Shown: positions 1 to 8,542, counted from the first letter of the stretch. The stretch: DNA of 64,000 nt from Clostridium aciditolerans (GCF_016316925.1 NZ_JAEEGB010000035.1:103063-167062), one strand, 5' to 3'. Notes: generated by a model not told the origin, from the sequence alone. A program made the numbers and translations.

Positions 1-25
1 ATAATATGATATTTAGCAGATAGAT

Positions 26-75
26 GTTACTATTTGTTTTGAATTTATAATTATACATTCAAAACAAATAGTAAC
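26..75. repeat. 19-bp perfect inverted repeat (hairpin)
   Basis: Arms at 26-44 and 57-75 are exact reverse complements with a 12-base loop. There is no clear T-run on either side, so it may be a weak bidirectional terminator for a gene left of the window or an operator for the gene at 148. Confidence 0.6.
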
Positions 76-147
76 CCTTGATTCTTTAATATCATAAAAT
101 ATTTTATAATGAATTTTTTATAGTAATAATTAAAAGGAGAAAGCCTT

Positions 148-1068
148 ATGTATTGTTACAACTGTCAATATTTTAATCAGTGTTCTTACAAGAATCAATT
201 AATTTCAATGCCATATTACTATAGCAGAGGCTACGGAAGATTAAGACTAGGTGGGGACGAACCCCTAGTAGAACTGTCTGTACTTGGAGATGAAGAACCT
301 GATTACATTCCTCCGGAACCACCGGGTGCTACTATGAAGAAAAATGAAATAATAAGGGTAATAAAATCTTGCAAAAGTAAGTGGATTTATATCTGGACTA
401 AAGTGGGAGATAATTTTTGGGCCAAGATAGACACCTACGATAATGATTCAGTTACTACTATAAAGCATGGAAAAATTTTGTATGATAGGATAAGAAAAAT
501 ATCATGTCCTAGACCAATGGAATTAGATCAAACTCCCCAAGAGAATAATGAACCTTTAGATAAAGAAGAAAATGAAGATGAGTATGTTAGTGCTGAACGC
601 TTCAATGATAATAATTGTAGCAGAGGCTACGGAAGAATAGGACCTAGGATGGAAGAACCCCCAGTAGAAATGTCTGGATTTAGAGATGAACCACCTAATT
701 ATATTCCTCCAGAACCACCGGGTAGTACTATGTCTAAAGATAAAATAATAGAAATAATAGATTCTTGTAAAAGTGGGTGGTTTTATATCTGGACTGAAAT
801 GGATACTGAATTTTGGGACAAGATAATAAGCCATGATAGAGATTCAGTTACCACCGATAAGCATGGAAAAATTTTGTATGATAGGATAAGAAAAATAAAA
901 TGTCACGAAGTAATGAAAAAAACTCAAATTCCACAAGAGAATCAGGAGCCTTTAGAAGAAGGTGAGGAAGAAGAAGTTGTTATTGCTAAGCGCTTCTATG
1001 ATAATAACTGTAGAAATTGTTACTATTACCATGTGTGCCCAGTTAAAATGCAAATACCTCATTCTTAA
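148..1068 (+). CDS. hypothetical protein with two tandem repeats and Cys-rich ends
   Basis: I do not recognise the family. The 306-residue product is an internal duplication: SRGYGR begins unit 1 at residue 26 and unit 2 at residue 158, a period of 132 codons (396 bp) that is also clear at DNA level. Each unit has a proline-rich stretch (IPPEPPG), a W-rich segment (YIWT...FW) and the motif KHGKILYDRIRK, then an acidic tail. The N-terminus (CYNCQYFNQC) and the C-terminus (CRNCYYYHVC) carry the same C-x2-C-x5-C pattern, which could bind metal. The ATG follows an AAAGGAGAAAG site. There is no signal peptide or membrane segment. A spore-coat or DNA-associated role is possible but not shown. Confidence 0.8.
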   Translation: MYCYNCQYFNQCSYKNQLISMPYYYSRGYGRLRLGGDEPLVELSVLGDEEPDYIPPEPPGATMKKNEIIRVIKSCKSKWIYIWTKVGDNFWAKIDTYDNDSVTTIKHGKILYDRIRKISCPRPMELDQTPQENNEPLDKEENEDEYVSAERFNDNNCSRGYGRIGPRMEEPPVEMSGFRDEPPNYIPPEPPGSTMSKDKIIEIIDSCKSGWFYIWTEMDTEFWDKIISHDRDSVTTDKHGKILYDRIRKIKCHEVMKKTQIPQENQEPLEEGEEEEVVIAKRFYDNNCRNCYYYHVCPVKMQIPHS

Positions 1069-1274
1069 TATTACAGGACTGCCAGGCAACTATTTTAGTA
1101 TAGGCAGCAATGAATATACTAGAAGAATTAATAGCAAACTTAAAGAAGAACGGTTGCATCCCTTTAAAATATAGTTTAATATTTTCATATGTTGCAGTAC
1201 AAAATTATATTTAGTTAGTTAAATATGTTTAGGCATTCATAATCGAAACATGAGAAGGAGGGCATATACATAAG

Positions 1275-2519
1275 ATGAAATTTTTAAGTTTAGCTATTCT
1301 AATACTGTATAGCATAGTTGTAGGAGGAATTGTAGGGCTGTTGACATGGGGCTTTTTAGGTATTGTTTCTTTAACAACTCATTTTTTATGGGTTAGCTTA
1401 CCAGAGTCACTTAATATTCAAAACTGGACTATATTACTTTGTCTAGTTGGAGGCCTTTTGGTAGGTCTATGTCAAAAGTATTTTGGTAATTATCCACGTA
1501 ATATGGAGGAAGTATTAGCGGAATTCAAGGAAACTAAGAGAGTTGATTATAGATCATTATATAAGAGTACAATAGCTGCACTTTGTGTTCTTTCCTTTGG
1601 AGCTAGTCTTGGACCTGAAGCGGCTTTAGTTGGACTGATAGGAGGCCTTTCTACATGGGCAGGAGACGCTATTAAATCTATAATTAAGAAAAAAGCGGTT
1701 TTAAATGAGTATGGAGACATAATAATAGAATATAGCATTGAGGCCACAATTGGCATGATTTTTAGAACACCACTATTTGGTGCTACTACATTCTTTGAGG
1801 ATAAAAAAGATTCAAAACTTACAAAGATGATAAAATCACTTGTATATTTGATAACTACTTTTGCAGGCTTTGGTGTATTTATATTTTTATCAAAAATAGA
1901 TAACAGGAGATTTTCATTGGCTGACTTTGGTCCAGCAACAATAGGTAAAAATGAAATTATAGCTATAATACCACTTATACTTATAGGGGTATTGTTTGCA
2001 ATGTTATATGAGTTTTTTGGAGATATTCTTCACAAGTTACTTAAACCATTGGAAGGTTATAAAATAATAAAAGCTGTTATTGGTGGATTAGTATTAGGAT
2101 TGATAGGAACTATTCTTCCTATTACTTTATTCTCCGGTGAGCATCAGCTTACAGAACTAGCAGTAGATTGGACAAATATGTCTGTTTATTTATTATTAAT
2201 AACAGCTGTTGTAAAGTTATTCATAACAGAATTTTGCTTGACAACTGGTTGGCGTGGAGGACATATATTTCCTATTATTTTCGCAGGAGTAAGTATAGGA
2301 TTTGGAGTTGCATCCTTATTTTCAATAGATCCAGTAACATCCATTACAATTGTAACTACTTCACTAACAAGTGCAGTACTTAAAAAGCCAATAGCAGTTG
2401 TATTTATTTTAATCCTTCTATTCCCAATAAAATTAATTATACCAATGGTATTAGCAGCATATATTCCAATATATATATTAAAGTATAAGGATAACTTTAC
2501 AGGAGTATCGCCAACCTAA
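1275..2519 (+). CDS. ClC-family chloride channel or proton antiporter
   Basis: A 414-residue polytopic membrane protein of the ClC family, which moves chloride or other small anions, often in exchange for protons. The family is shown by GASLGPEAALVG at about residue 109, which carries the expected gating glutamate, and by GWRGGHIFP near residue 327, equivalent to the third ion-filter motif. About ten hydrophobic segments are visible, and there is no C-terminal CBS domain, as in many short bacterial members. The ATG follows a strong GAAGGAGGG site. The gene stands alone and ends in a strong hairpin terminator. I could not tell a chloride from a fluoride type by eye. Confidence 0.88.
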   Translation: MKFLSLAILILYSIVVGGIVGLLTWGFLGIVSLTTHFLWVSLPESLNIQNWTILLCLVGGLLVGLCQKYFGNYPRNMEEVLAEFKETKRVDYRSLYKSTIAALCVLSFGASLGPEAALVGLIGGLSTWAGDAIKSIIKKKAVLNEYGDIIIEYSIEATIGMIFRTPLFGATTFFEDKKDSKLTKMIKSLVYLITTFAGFGVFIFLSKIDNRRFSLADFGPATIGKNEIIAIIPLILIGVLFAMLYEFFGDILHKLLKPLEGYKIIKAVIGGLVLGLIGTILPITLFSGEHQLTELAVDWTNMSVYLLLITAVVKLFITEFCLTTGWRGGHIFPIIFAGVSIGFGVASLFSIDPVTSITIVTTSLTSAVLKKPIAVVFILILLFPIKLIIPMVLAAYIPIYILKYKDNFTGVSPT

Positions 2520-2586
2520 GTTTCAATCTCCTTCAGAAGATTCTCCGAGAGATGCTAACAAATTGGAAATACAAATTTGATGTAAA

Positions 2587-2630
2587 AAGCCATTGCTTAA
2601 TTATTAAGCAATGGCTTAAATTTTATTTTT
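2587..2630 (+). terminator. rho-independent terminator after the ClC gene
   Basis: Perfect 14-bp arms at 2587-2600 and 2604-2617 with a 3-base loop are followed by AAATTTTATTTTT. Confidence 0.85.
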
Positions 2631-2726
2631 GAACAAATATATAAAATATTGTGATATATTTTATGCAATGATATAATTTTTACTGAAATCCTAATGGAAG
2701 ATACTATTTTTAGGAGGTGTTTTAAA

Positions 2727-2795
2727 GTGACTTTTGAAGCTTATCTTCCTGTATATAATTTCGAAATAATACAGGCACTTATTGCAGATAAATAG
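2727..2795 (+). CDS. possible 22-residue leader ORF
   Basis: A GTG at 2727 follows a strong TAGGAGGTG site by a normal distance and opens a 22-codon frame (MTFEAYLPVYNF...) ending TAG at 2795, just before the hairpin in front of the MFS gene. It may be a leader peptide or the start of a decayed gene. The 323-base gap from 2520 otherwise holds only the terminator and this hairpin. Confidence 0.3.
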   Translation: MTFEAYLPVYNFEIIQALIADK

Positions 2796-2796
2796 T

Positions 2797-2829
2797 CTTA
2801 TCATAATTAATCAAATTAATTATGATAAG
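2797..2829 (+). promoter_or_regulatory. palindrome overlapping the ribosome binding site of the MFS gene
   Basis: Perfect 14-bp arms at 2797-2810 and 2816-2829 with a 5-base loop. The right arm runs into the AAGGAG site of the gene at 2843. A folded RNA would hide the ribosome site; alternatively this is a repressor operator. Confidence 0.55.
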
Positions 2830-2842
2830 GAGAATTTTATAG

Positions 2843-4009
2843 ATGAATAAAAAGAGGAACATTTTATTAATTTTAGCTATTGTGTTTACAGCATTTAATT
2901 TAAGATCACCTATTACAGGAGTCGGTTCACTTGTTAGCGCCATAAAAACGGAGCTGAATCTATCGGTAAGCTCTGCGGGAATCATCACAACTATTCCACT
3001 TATTACTTTTGCAATAGCCTCCCCTTTTATAAGCGGCCTCAGCAAGAAATTCAGTGCTGGACAACTTATGATTTACTCACTTATTACATTGGCTTTTGGA
3101 ATTGTTGTTCGCTCTTATACAGGAACAGCAGGCTTGTTTATTGGGACAGCCATAATTGGTACAGGAATAGCAGTTGGTAACGTCTTGCTCCCTAGCATTA
3201 TAAAATCTCAGTATCCAGATAAAGTCGGAATGATGACAAGCATTTACACAACATCAATGACAATCTTTGCTGGGCTCTCTTCTGGAATTAGTGTTCCACT
3301 TGCAACAAAGGCAGGGCTAGGCTGGAAAAACGCTTTAGCAGTGTGGCTGATTCTTGCAGTTATAACAATAGCCATCTGGATTCTGCAGAGGAATTTACAG
3401 CTAGAAGATAAAAAGGCTTACAAAGAAGCTCCTAAAAAGAACATGTATAAATCATCTGTAGCATGGTCGGTTACTTTGTATATGGGGACTCAGTCCTTAT
3501 TGTTCTACTGTTTTGTGGCATGGCTGCCCACTATACTGCAGGCAAAAGGAATCCATACCGAAACAGCGGGATATTATGCTTCGGCATATCAGTTTATGGG
3601 AATTCCAGCTTCATTTTCTGTTCCGCTGTTAGCAGTAAGAAAGAGAAATCAGAAGGCAATAGCAGGTATCATTTCTTTTGTCTATGCTCTTGGGTTAATG
3701 TTATTCCTATTTGCAGATAACCCCATACTTATTGCAGTTTCAGTTTTGATCTGTGGTTTTTGTTCAGGAGCCTGCATAAGTCTTGCAATGTCCTTTATTG
3801 GACTCCGTTCCTGTGGGGCACAAGAGGCTGCAAGTTTATCAGGAATGTCACAGGCAATGGGGTATTTACTGGCAGCTGTAGGCCCATTTATAATGGGAGT
3901 TATTTTTGATATTTGCCACTCATGGAATGTGCCGATAATATGCTTGATTGTTATGGCAGTATTTCTTTTGGCCATTAGTTTAAAAGCAGGAGAAGAAAGA
4001 ACAGTATAA
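2843..4009 (+). CDS. MFS transporter, CynX/NimT (cyanate permease-like) family
   Basis: A 388-residue inner-membrane carrier of the major facilitator superfamily. The early FNLRSPITGVG segment (about residues 18-28) and the repeated long hydrophobic helices are typical of the CynX/NimT branch, whose members move cyanate, nitroimidazole or other small anionic or aromatic compounds. The substrate cannot be read from the sequence. The gene looks slightly richer in GC than its neighbours, which may reflect transfer. Its ATG is preceded by AAGGAG inside a perfect hairpin, so expression may be conditional. The P-loop kinase gene follows 41 bp downstream and may be cotranscribed. Confidence 0.85.
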   Translation: MNKKRNILLILAIVFTAFNLRSPITGVGSLVSAIKTELNLSVSSAGIITTIPLITFAIASPFISGLSKKFSAGQLMIYSLITLAFGIVVRSYTGTAGLFIGTAIIGTGIAVGNVLLPSIIKSQYPDKVGMMTSIYTTSMTIFAGLSSGISVPLATKAGLGWKNALAVWLILAVITIAIWILQRNLQLEDKKAYKEAPKKNMYKSSVAWSVTLYMGTQSLLFYCFVAWLPTILQAKGIHTETAGYYASAYQFMGIPASFSVPLLAVRKRNQKAIAGIISFVYALGLMLFLFADNPILIAVSVLICGFCSGACISLAMSFIGLRSCGAQEAASLSGMSQAMGYLLAAVGPFIMGVIFDICHSWNVPIICLIVMAVFLLAISLKAGEERTV

Positions 4010-4050
4010 TAAACATAACTTTTTAAAAGGGAGGGGACAAGAGCATTAAT

Positions 4051-4590
4051 ATGAAAATACAGGTTATAGGTGCCTCAGGCACAGGGAAAAGTACATTATG
4101 CAAATATATAAGTGAAAAAACTTGTGCTTACTGGATTGATACAGACAAATATTTATGGAAAGATAGCTCTTTTACTGAAAATCATCATGTTGAAGAACGT
4201 TTTAAGATGTATAACGACGATATTGCTAATCATCAAGATTATGTTGTTTCAGGTTCTGTGCATTCTTGGAACCCTGAAGGGTTCAATGATAGGGAGTTGC
4301 TGGTATTGCTGATACTTGATGAGGAGATTCGCATGAAGAGAATTTCTGACAGAGAGTTTGCAAGATTCGGAGAAAGGATGCTTCCAGGTGGAGATCACTA
4401 TCACTTGACCTGCGAGTTTCTTGACTGGTGTAGAACCTATCTGACTGAGGATGAAAATGCGGTTAATTCATTAGCAAGCCATATGCTTCGTTTGAAGGAA
4501 GCATCTTGTAAAACATTAGTTTTAGACGGAAATCAGCCAGTATATGCACTTTATGCACATATTCTAAATGCGTATTGGCAGGTTGGATGA
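4051..4590 (+). CDS. P-loop kinase, adenylate kinase-like (topology modulation/FlaR type)
   Basis: A 179-residue soluble NTPase. The Walker A motif GASGTGKST is at residues 7-15, very close to the N-terminus. The DTDKYLW segment near residue 31 and a lid-like region with repeated arginines (about residues 92-112) match the small nucleoside-kinase-like proteins often annotated as AAA or topology modulation proteins. The true substrate is unknown. The ATG follows an AAAGGGAGGGGAC site. It lies 41 bp after the MFS gene on the same strand. Confidence 0.7.
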   Translation: MKIQVIGASGTGKSTLCKYISEKTCAYWIDTDKYLWKDSSFTENHHVEERFKMYNDDIANHQDYVVSGSVHSWNPEGFNDRELLVLLILDEEIRMKRISDREFARFGERMLPGGDHYHLTCEFLDWCRTYLTEDENAVNSLASHMLRLKEASCKTLVLDGNQPVYALYAHILNAYWQVG

Positions 4591-4620
4591 ATAATAACAT
4601 AAAACGAAAGGAGGATAGAT

Positions 4621-4677
4621 TTGGTGAGAGTTTGGTACTTACAATACACTTTCTCACTAAAGATAATTTATGAGTAA
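4621..4677 (+). CDS. possible 18-residue leader ORF coupled to the next gene
   Basis: TTG at 4621 follows a strong AAAGGAGGA site. The 18-codon frame ends TAA at 4675-4677, overlapping the ATG of the gene at 4670 by 8 bases (ATGAGTAA). That downstream ATG has no ribosome site of its own, so translation is probably coupled through this short frame. The frame could also be the lost N-terminus of that protein. Confidence 0.4.
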   Translation: MVRVWYLQYTFSLKIIYE

Positions 4678-5149
4678 GTATAATCTTATAGCTTCTGACA
4701 TCCAGATGCCAGAAGTTGATTTAACGAATGTAAAAAGAATCACAGTAAAGGAATTAAAAAAGCTGAACCCTGAAGCGAAGAGTCCTTTACCTTTAGATAG
4801 GTTAGATGAAAATTTAGAAGTAATGTATTGTGAGTCAGAGGATGACATGGACGGGCTAACAGTTAGTTTGTGTGATAATCCACCAAATAATTTGGACTAT
4901 CACATAAAAAAGAAATATGTTTATTGGTTACCTTATAGATTTACTGAGAAATGTTCAGCACAGCTGCTTGAATACTTGAAAAAGAACATGTTGAAAGACC
5001 AAAAGGTTGAAATATGGTCAATTTGGATTGGAAATAAAAATGAAATATATAGGGTGAGAAATATAAAGGAGATTAAGCTATCAGAGCTTACAGAGGATGA
5101 TCTTACGGAAATAAGCTCAGAGAAAATGTGTATTTGTGTTACAGGGTAA
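4670..5149 (+). CDS. hypothetical protein
   Basis: A 159-residue protein that I do not recognise. It has no membrane segment or signal peptide and is mildly acidic, with aromatic-rich central segments (KKKYVYWLPYRF, VEIWSIWIG). The start lacks a ribosome site, and upstream there is a short well-initiated frame that overlaps it, suggesting translational coupling. A hairpin terminator follows 9 bases after the stop. Confidence 0.6.
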   Translation: MSKYNLIASDIQMPEVDLTNVKRITVKELKKLNPEAKSPLPLDRLDENLEVMYCESEDDMDGLTVSLCDNPPNNLDYHIKKKYVYWLPYRFTEKCSAQLLEYLKKNMLKDQKVEIWSIWIGNKNEIYRVRNIKEIKLSELTEDDLTEISSEKMCICVTG

Positions 5150-5157
5150 TTGTATTT

Positions 5158-5202
5158 TAGATAGATTTGAATTTAAACAAATCTATCTACGTTCTCTTTT
5201 TT
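5158..5202 (+). terminator. rho-independent terminator
   Basis: 12-bp perfect arms at 5158-5169 and 5178-5189 with an 8-base loop are followed by CGTTCTCTTTTTTA. Confidence 0.8.
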
Positions 5203-5215
5203 ATCCGATGACTAC

Positions 5216-5371
5216 CCGCTCTAATACTCCCTCGCACTCTGTGAAAGCGACTATCACCAAATCACAGATTTGGGATATCTGCTTTTCTCAAAGAGGGAGT
5301 AAATAGCGGATACGTCCATGGATTCGTTCAACTAAGAATCAGGTGGGGGGTGAAACCCCATCTGATTCAAG
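5216..5371. other. strongly structured non-coding element, IS200/IS605-like end or omega-RNA-like relic
   Basis: Nested stems are visible: CCGCT 5216-5220 with AGCGG 5305-5309, ACTCCCTC 5226-5233 with GAGGGAGT 5293-5300, AAAGC 5244-5248 with GCTTT 5281-5285, and CCAAATC 5257-5263 with GATTTGG 5267-5273. A second hairpin at 5336-5348/5356-5368 (13 bp, one G-T pair) is followed directly by TCAAG. A terminal hairpin ending in TCAA recalls right ends of IS200/IS605 elements and the RNA scaffolds encoded there. No transposase or tnpB gene is nearby, so it would be a non-autonomous remnant. Confidence 0.4.
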
Positions 5372-5403
5372 TTTCCACTTCATATGTAAATTTAAAGTAG
5401 ATA

Positions 5404-5808
5404 TTATCCTTCAATAACCTTTATATAAACCTTTCTATTTCTAGGGCCATCAAATTCACAGAAATAAATTCCCTGCCAGGTTCCTGTAAGAAGATTTCCA
5501 TCTTCTACTATGACAGTAGCACTAGAGCCCATGTAGGAAGCTTTAAGATGAGCATGGGAATTTCCTTCAAAATGCTTATAATCGCCTTTAATTGGTATAA
5601 GTTTATCCAAAGTAGCAATTATATCTCTAGTTACGTCAGGATCAGCATTTTCGTTTATTGTTATACCACCAGTGGTATGTGGACAAAAAATTACTGCTAT
5701 TCCATTCTTCATAGCACTTTCTTTAACAGACTTTTCAACAAGATGGCTTATATTAATAAATTGCTCTTCTTTTGTAGTTTTAATATCATATTTGAATGTG
5801 TTACTCAT
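5404..5808 (-). CDS. yjbQ: YjbQ family protein (UPF0047, secondary thiamine-phosphate synthase-like)
   Basis: A 134-residue protein of the YjbQ/UPF0047 family, small trimeric enzymes of uncertain main role; some members show weak thiamine-phosphate synthase activity. The family motifs are clear: FCPHTTGGITINENADPDV in the first half and HFEGNSHAHLKASYMGSS in the second, supplying the conserved His, Glu and Asp residues. I chose the start at 5808 (MSNTFKYD) because AAGGAGG lies just upstream, whereas the longer frame starting at 5841 has none. The gene is monocistronic and divergent from the lipoprotein gene at 5993. Confidence 0.9.
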   Translation of the reverse strand: MSNTFKYDIKTTKEEQFINISHLVEKSVKESAMKNGIAVIFCPHTTGGITINENADPDVTRDIIATLDKLIPIKGDYKHFEGNSHAHLKASYMGSSATVIVEDGNLLTGTWQGIYFCEFDGPRNRKVYIKVIEG

Positions 5809-5992
5809 AGCTAAATCCTCCTTTTTATATTCATTATACAAAAAATAAAGGTATAATACTGTTTTTATTATATTTCACCACAATTAATTAAATGTATAAA
5901 GTGTTATATTTTTTGATACTCTTCACTTCTTTTTTGTTTACTAAATATATTATATATTATATAATTTACAAAACATTATATGGGGTGATGTT

Positions 5993-7075
5993 ATGAAAAA
6001 GCTAATAGTAATTATACTATCTTTGTTTATGGTTGTGTTAACAGCATGTAATAAATCCGCAAATTTAACAGTAGAGCAAAAACCTACAGATACACAAAAT
6101 CAAACTCAAACCAAAACAGAAAGTGAATCAAAACAATATGTAATAAATGACTTTTTCCCAATGAAGGGAAACCTCAGAATGAAATATGCTGGATCAGGAA
6201 ACGAATATGCATCAAAGGACGTATATGTTGACTATTTAAGAGATAACAAAGTTCAGCTGCGAATTATAACTGGAGGTACCACAGGAGGACAAATACTTGA
6301 AAATAAAAATGGAGAGCTAAAAACAGTATTCTCCAGGGGTGAGTTTTACTATAGAGATGACTTAACAAAGGAAAATTCAAATACAAATGACATTTTAATT
6401 AAAGAACCAATAGTGAAAGGGAATACATGGACTTTATCTGATGGTAGAAAAAGAACCATAACAGCTGTTGGAGACTTTATAACTACTCCAGCTGGAAAGT
6501 TTAAATCCATAGAAGTTACCACAGAAGGAAAAGACTCCACCACAAAAGATTATTATGGATTAGGAATAGGACTAATAAAAACTGTTTTTCAATCTAATGG
6601 ATTACTTGTTACTACTACCTTAGAGAAGCTTGATAAAGATGCAGCTGTCACACAGACTGTTAAATTCTATTATCCTATGCCTGAAGATAGTAAGATTGGA
6701 AAAAAGAAAATAGTAGCAAGCTTTAAAACCAACGATGAAACAAAATCATTCTTTGAAAAAAACTTTAAAAAAGCTCCAAACTCATCTACAATACCTTTAA
6801 TGACTGCTAACACGAAGATAAATAAACTTTATTTAAATGAAGCTGAAAAGAAAGTTTATGTAGATTTTTCAAAGGAATTTGTTTCCCAAATGAATGCAGG
6901 GACATATAAAGAGCAGGCAGTACTGACTTCTGTAACGGACACTTTAGGAAACTATTATAATGTGGATAAAGTATATATTACAATAGAAGGTAAGCCTTAT
7001 GCTTCAGGTCATATAATAAAGAAGGCTGGAGAAGTATTTAAAGTAAATTATGAAAATATAGTATCCTTAGATTAG
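5993..7075 (+). CDS. lipoprotein with C-terminal GerMN domain
   Basis: A 360-residue exported lipoprotein. The N-terminus is a type II signal peptide with the lipobox VLTAC and lipidated Cys19, followed by a Thr/Gln-rich linker. Residues about 45-215 form a beta-rich domain of unknown role. The C-terminal part (about residues 220-355, with KVYVDFSKEFV and the preceding KFYYPMPEDSKIG) matches the GerMN domain of sporulation and spore-germination proteins. It is likely anchored outside the cytoplasmic membrane, perhaps of the forespore. The ATG follows GGGGTGATGTT. This gene supports an endospore-forming host. Confidence 0.8.
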   Translation: MKKLIVIILSLFMVVLTACNKSANLTVEQKPTDTQNQTQTKTESESKQYVINDFFPMKGNLRMKYAGSGNEYASKDVYVDYLRDNKVQLRIITGGTTGGQILENKNGELKTVFSRGEFYYRDDLTKENSNTNDILIKEPIVKGNTWTLSDGRKRTITAVGDFITTPAGKFKSIEVTTEGKDSTTKDYYGLGIGLIKTVFQSNGLLVTTTLEKLDKDAAVTQTVKFYYPMPEDSKIGKKKIVASFKTNDETKSFFEKNFKKAPNSSTIPLMTANTKINKLYLNEAEKKVYVDFSKEFVSQMNAGTYKEQAVLTSVTDTLGNYYNVDKVYITIEGKPYASGHIIKKAGEVFKVNYENIVSLD

Positions 7076-7133
7076 TATAATAAAGTAATTATCTACAGTG
7101 CTGTAACTTAGATTATTAGTGCTCTATTATGAA

Positions 7134-7170
7134 AGAACTGTAAGTGGATTTTTAATCTGCTTATGGTTCT
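7134..7170. terminator. hairpin between convergent genes
   Basis: 16-base arms at 7134-7149 and 7155-7170 pair with several G-T pairs, followed on the plus strand by CTTTATTT. It lies just before the stop of the minus-strand gene at 7173 and may serve both genes. Confidence 0.5.
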
Positions 7171-7172
7171 CT

Positions 7173-7970
7173 TTATTTAGTAAAAGAATTTATTTTTTTT
7201 AGGCAACCTCTTCTTATAGGACATTCAGAACAATTGGGATTCGTCGGTCTACACCAATTACGGCCAATATTCCAAAAGGGTGAGGTTAAAATACCTGGAT
7301 ATTCGGGGTTTAAAATTCTACCTATATTTATTAATTCATTTAAATCATCTTTATTAACAAGTCCGGAACGTAAAAAAACCCTTTTAATATGAACATCAAA
7401 GGCTATGTCTACATGATTTTTATCTTCAACTTCTAGCATGAAATCTCTTATTAACAACATTGCGCCTAATGCAGCTTTTTTTTGACTAATGCCTTTGAAT
7501 TCATTTAATCTAGCTATTATTTCATTGGCAGTAGAGGGATATTTCCAAATATTATTTGCTGAGCCGCTATACTTTTCGATAAGGATTTTACATGCGGATA
7601 AAATATATTTCGATATTGTACCTGGATATCTGTGTAATGCAGGTTTTGTCTTAAAAAACACTTCAAATTCTTCCTCGCTATAATTAGCAAATTTATATAT
7701 ATCAAAATGACCTAATCTTTCTTTTAAATTATAGGGTAAGCTCCAAGCAACTTCTGTTTTAACGGATTGTTCTGCTATTAAGGCAAATAAAAAAGCGTTA
7801 GGATTTTCTAGTATAAATTTCTTTGCACTTTCTTCCAAAAATGTTCCCTTTGTTATGCTATGCTCATTACTAAGGATATTATAATATGATAAAATATCTT
7901 CTCTAATTAATTCAAAGGAATTCTTTTCTTTATCAATGTGGTTGTTTAAGGACAGATTCTTTTTGACCAT
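7173..7970 (-). CDS. endonuclease III-like DNA glycosylase (HhH-GPD, 4Fe-4S)
   Basis: A 265-residue base-excision repair protein. The helix-hairpin-helix is FKGISQKKAALG at about residues 158-169; its lysine aligns with the catalytic Lys of endonuclease III, and the following FDVHIKRV supplies the catalytic Asp. The iron-sulfur loop is intact: C240-x6-C247-x2-C250-x5-C256, the endonuclease III spacing. The N-terminal ~60 residues and several insertions differ from classic Nth, so this is a divergent subgroup and its base specificity cannot be assigned. A GGAGGAATTT site precedes the ATG. Confidence 0.85.
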   Translation of the reverse strand: MVKKNLSLNNHIDKEKNSFELIREDILSYYNILSNEHSITKGTFLEESAKKFILENPNAFLFALIAEQSVKTEVAWSLPYNLKERLGHFDIYKFANYSEEEFEVFFKTKPALHRYPGTISKYILSACKILIEKYSGSANNIWKYPSTANEIIARLNEFKGISQKKAALGAMLLIRDFMLEVEDKNHVDIAFDVHIKRVFLRSGLVNKDDLNELINIGRILNPEYPGILTSPFWNIGRNWCRPTNPNCSECPIRRGCLKKINSFTK

Positions 7971-8076
7971 ATTAAATTCCTCCTTTTAAATACTTCATTA
8001 GTAATGTGGTAAAGTATATCCTTATTATACTAAAATATTCACTAAAAAATCTTTTTACAATGTACAATAAACTTAT

Positions 8077-8119
8077 TTGTGTATCAAAAATTGTGTATCA
8101 AAAACTTCGGCATGATACA
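8077..8119 (+). promoter_or_regulatory. probable activator binding sites (UAS) for the LevR-like regulator
   Basis: A 14-bp tandem repeat, TTGTGTATCAAAAA, lies at 8077-8090 and 8091-8104. The inverted half-site TGATACA follows at 8113-8119 and is the reverse complement of TGTATCA in the repeats. It sits about 45-85 bp upstream of the sigma-54 promoter, where such activators bind. Confidence 0.6.
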
Positions 8120-8160
8120 GATCAAATGAAAACAATTACTATAGAAGGAGTTTACGATAT

Positions 8161-8176
8161 TGGCATGACTATTGCT
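8161..8176 (+). promoter_or_regulatory. sigma-54 (-24/-12) promoter of the PTS operon
   Basis: TGGCAT-N5-TTGCT with GG at 8162-8163 and GC at 8174-8175, exactly 10 bases apart, matches the sigma-54 consensus. It lies about 43 bases before the IIB start, and the operon encodes a sigma-54 activator. Confidence 0.85.
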
Positions 8177-8218
8177 TAATAATTTAATATAAAAACAAAT
8201 GTGAGGAGGAATTTATAT

Positions 8219-8524
8219 ATGAAAGTTTTAATGGTTTGTTCAGGAGGAATGTCTAGTGCAATAGTGGTTAAAGCTATAAAAGCTGAAGCTGATAAACAAA
8301 ATTTTCCACTAGAAATTAAGGCTGTGGGCACTTATGAATTTGAAGATGAAATTAAATTAGGATATGACATGGCATTAGTTGCTCCACAAGTAAAACACAG
8401 ATTAGAAGTTTTTAAAACACAGGCAGAAGAACTTAATATACCTGTTGAATTAATAGTTCCAATGGGATATACACCAATAGGTGCTCCAAAGGTATTAGAA
8501 CAAATAAAAAAACATTCAAAATAA
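8219..8524 (+). CDS. PTS lactose/cellobiose-type EIIB component
   Basis: A 101-residue cytoplasmic phosphocarrier (MKVLMVCSGGMSSAIVV) of the lactose/cellobiose PTS family. Cys7 in the opening loop is the expected phosphorylation site; it takes phosphate from EIIA and passes it to the sugar during transport by EIIC. I placed the start at the ATG at 8219, 6-7 bases after GTGAGGAGG, instead of an in-frame codon further upstream. It is the first gene after a sigma-54 promoter; the IIC gene follows 18 bp later. Confidence 0.92.
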   Translation: MKVLMVCSGGMSSAIVVKAIKAEADKQNFPLEIKAVGTYEFEDEIKLGYDMALVAPQVKHRLEVFKTQAEELNIPVELIVPMGYTPIGAPKVLEQIKKHSK

Positions 8525-8542
8525 TATTAAGGGGGACTTAAA

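Noticed and set aside
962..1174. 70-codon frame overlapping the end of the first gene
   Set aside because: It lies in another frame of the duplicated-protein gene and has no ribosome site.
1175..1274. Fluoride riboswitch before the ClC gene
   Set aside because: The short leader shows no recognisable fluoride-aptamer core.
8077..8104. Tandem 14-bp repeat as a possible CRISPR or microsatellite
   Set aside because: Only two copies with no spacers, next to a matching inverted half-site and a sigma-54 promoter; activator sites explain it.
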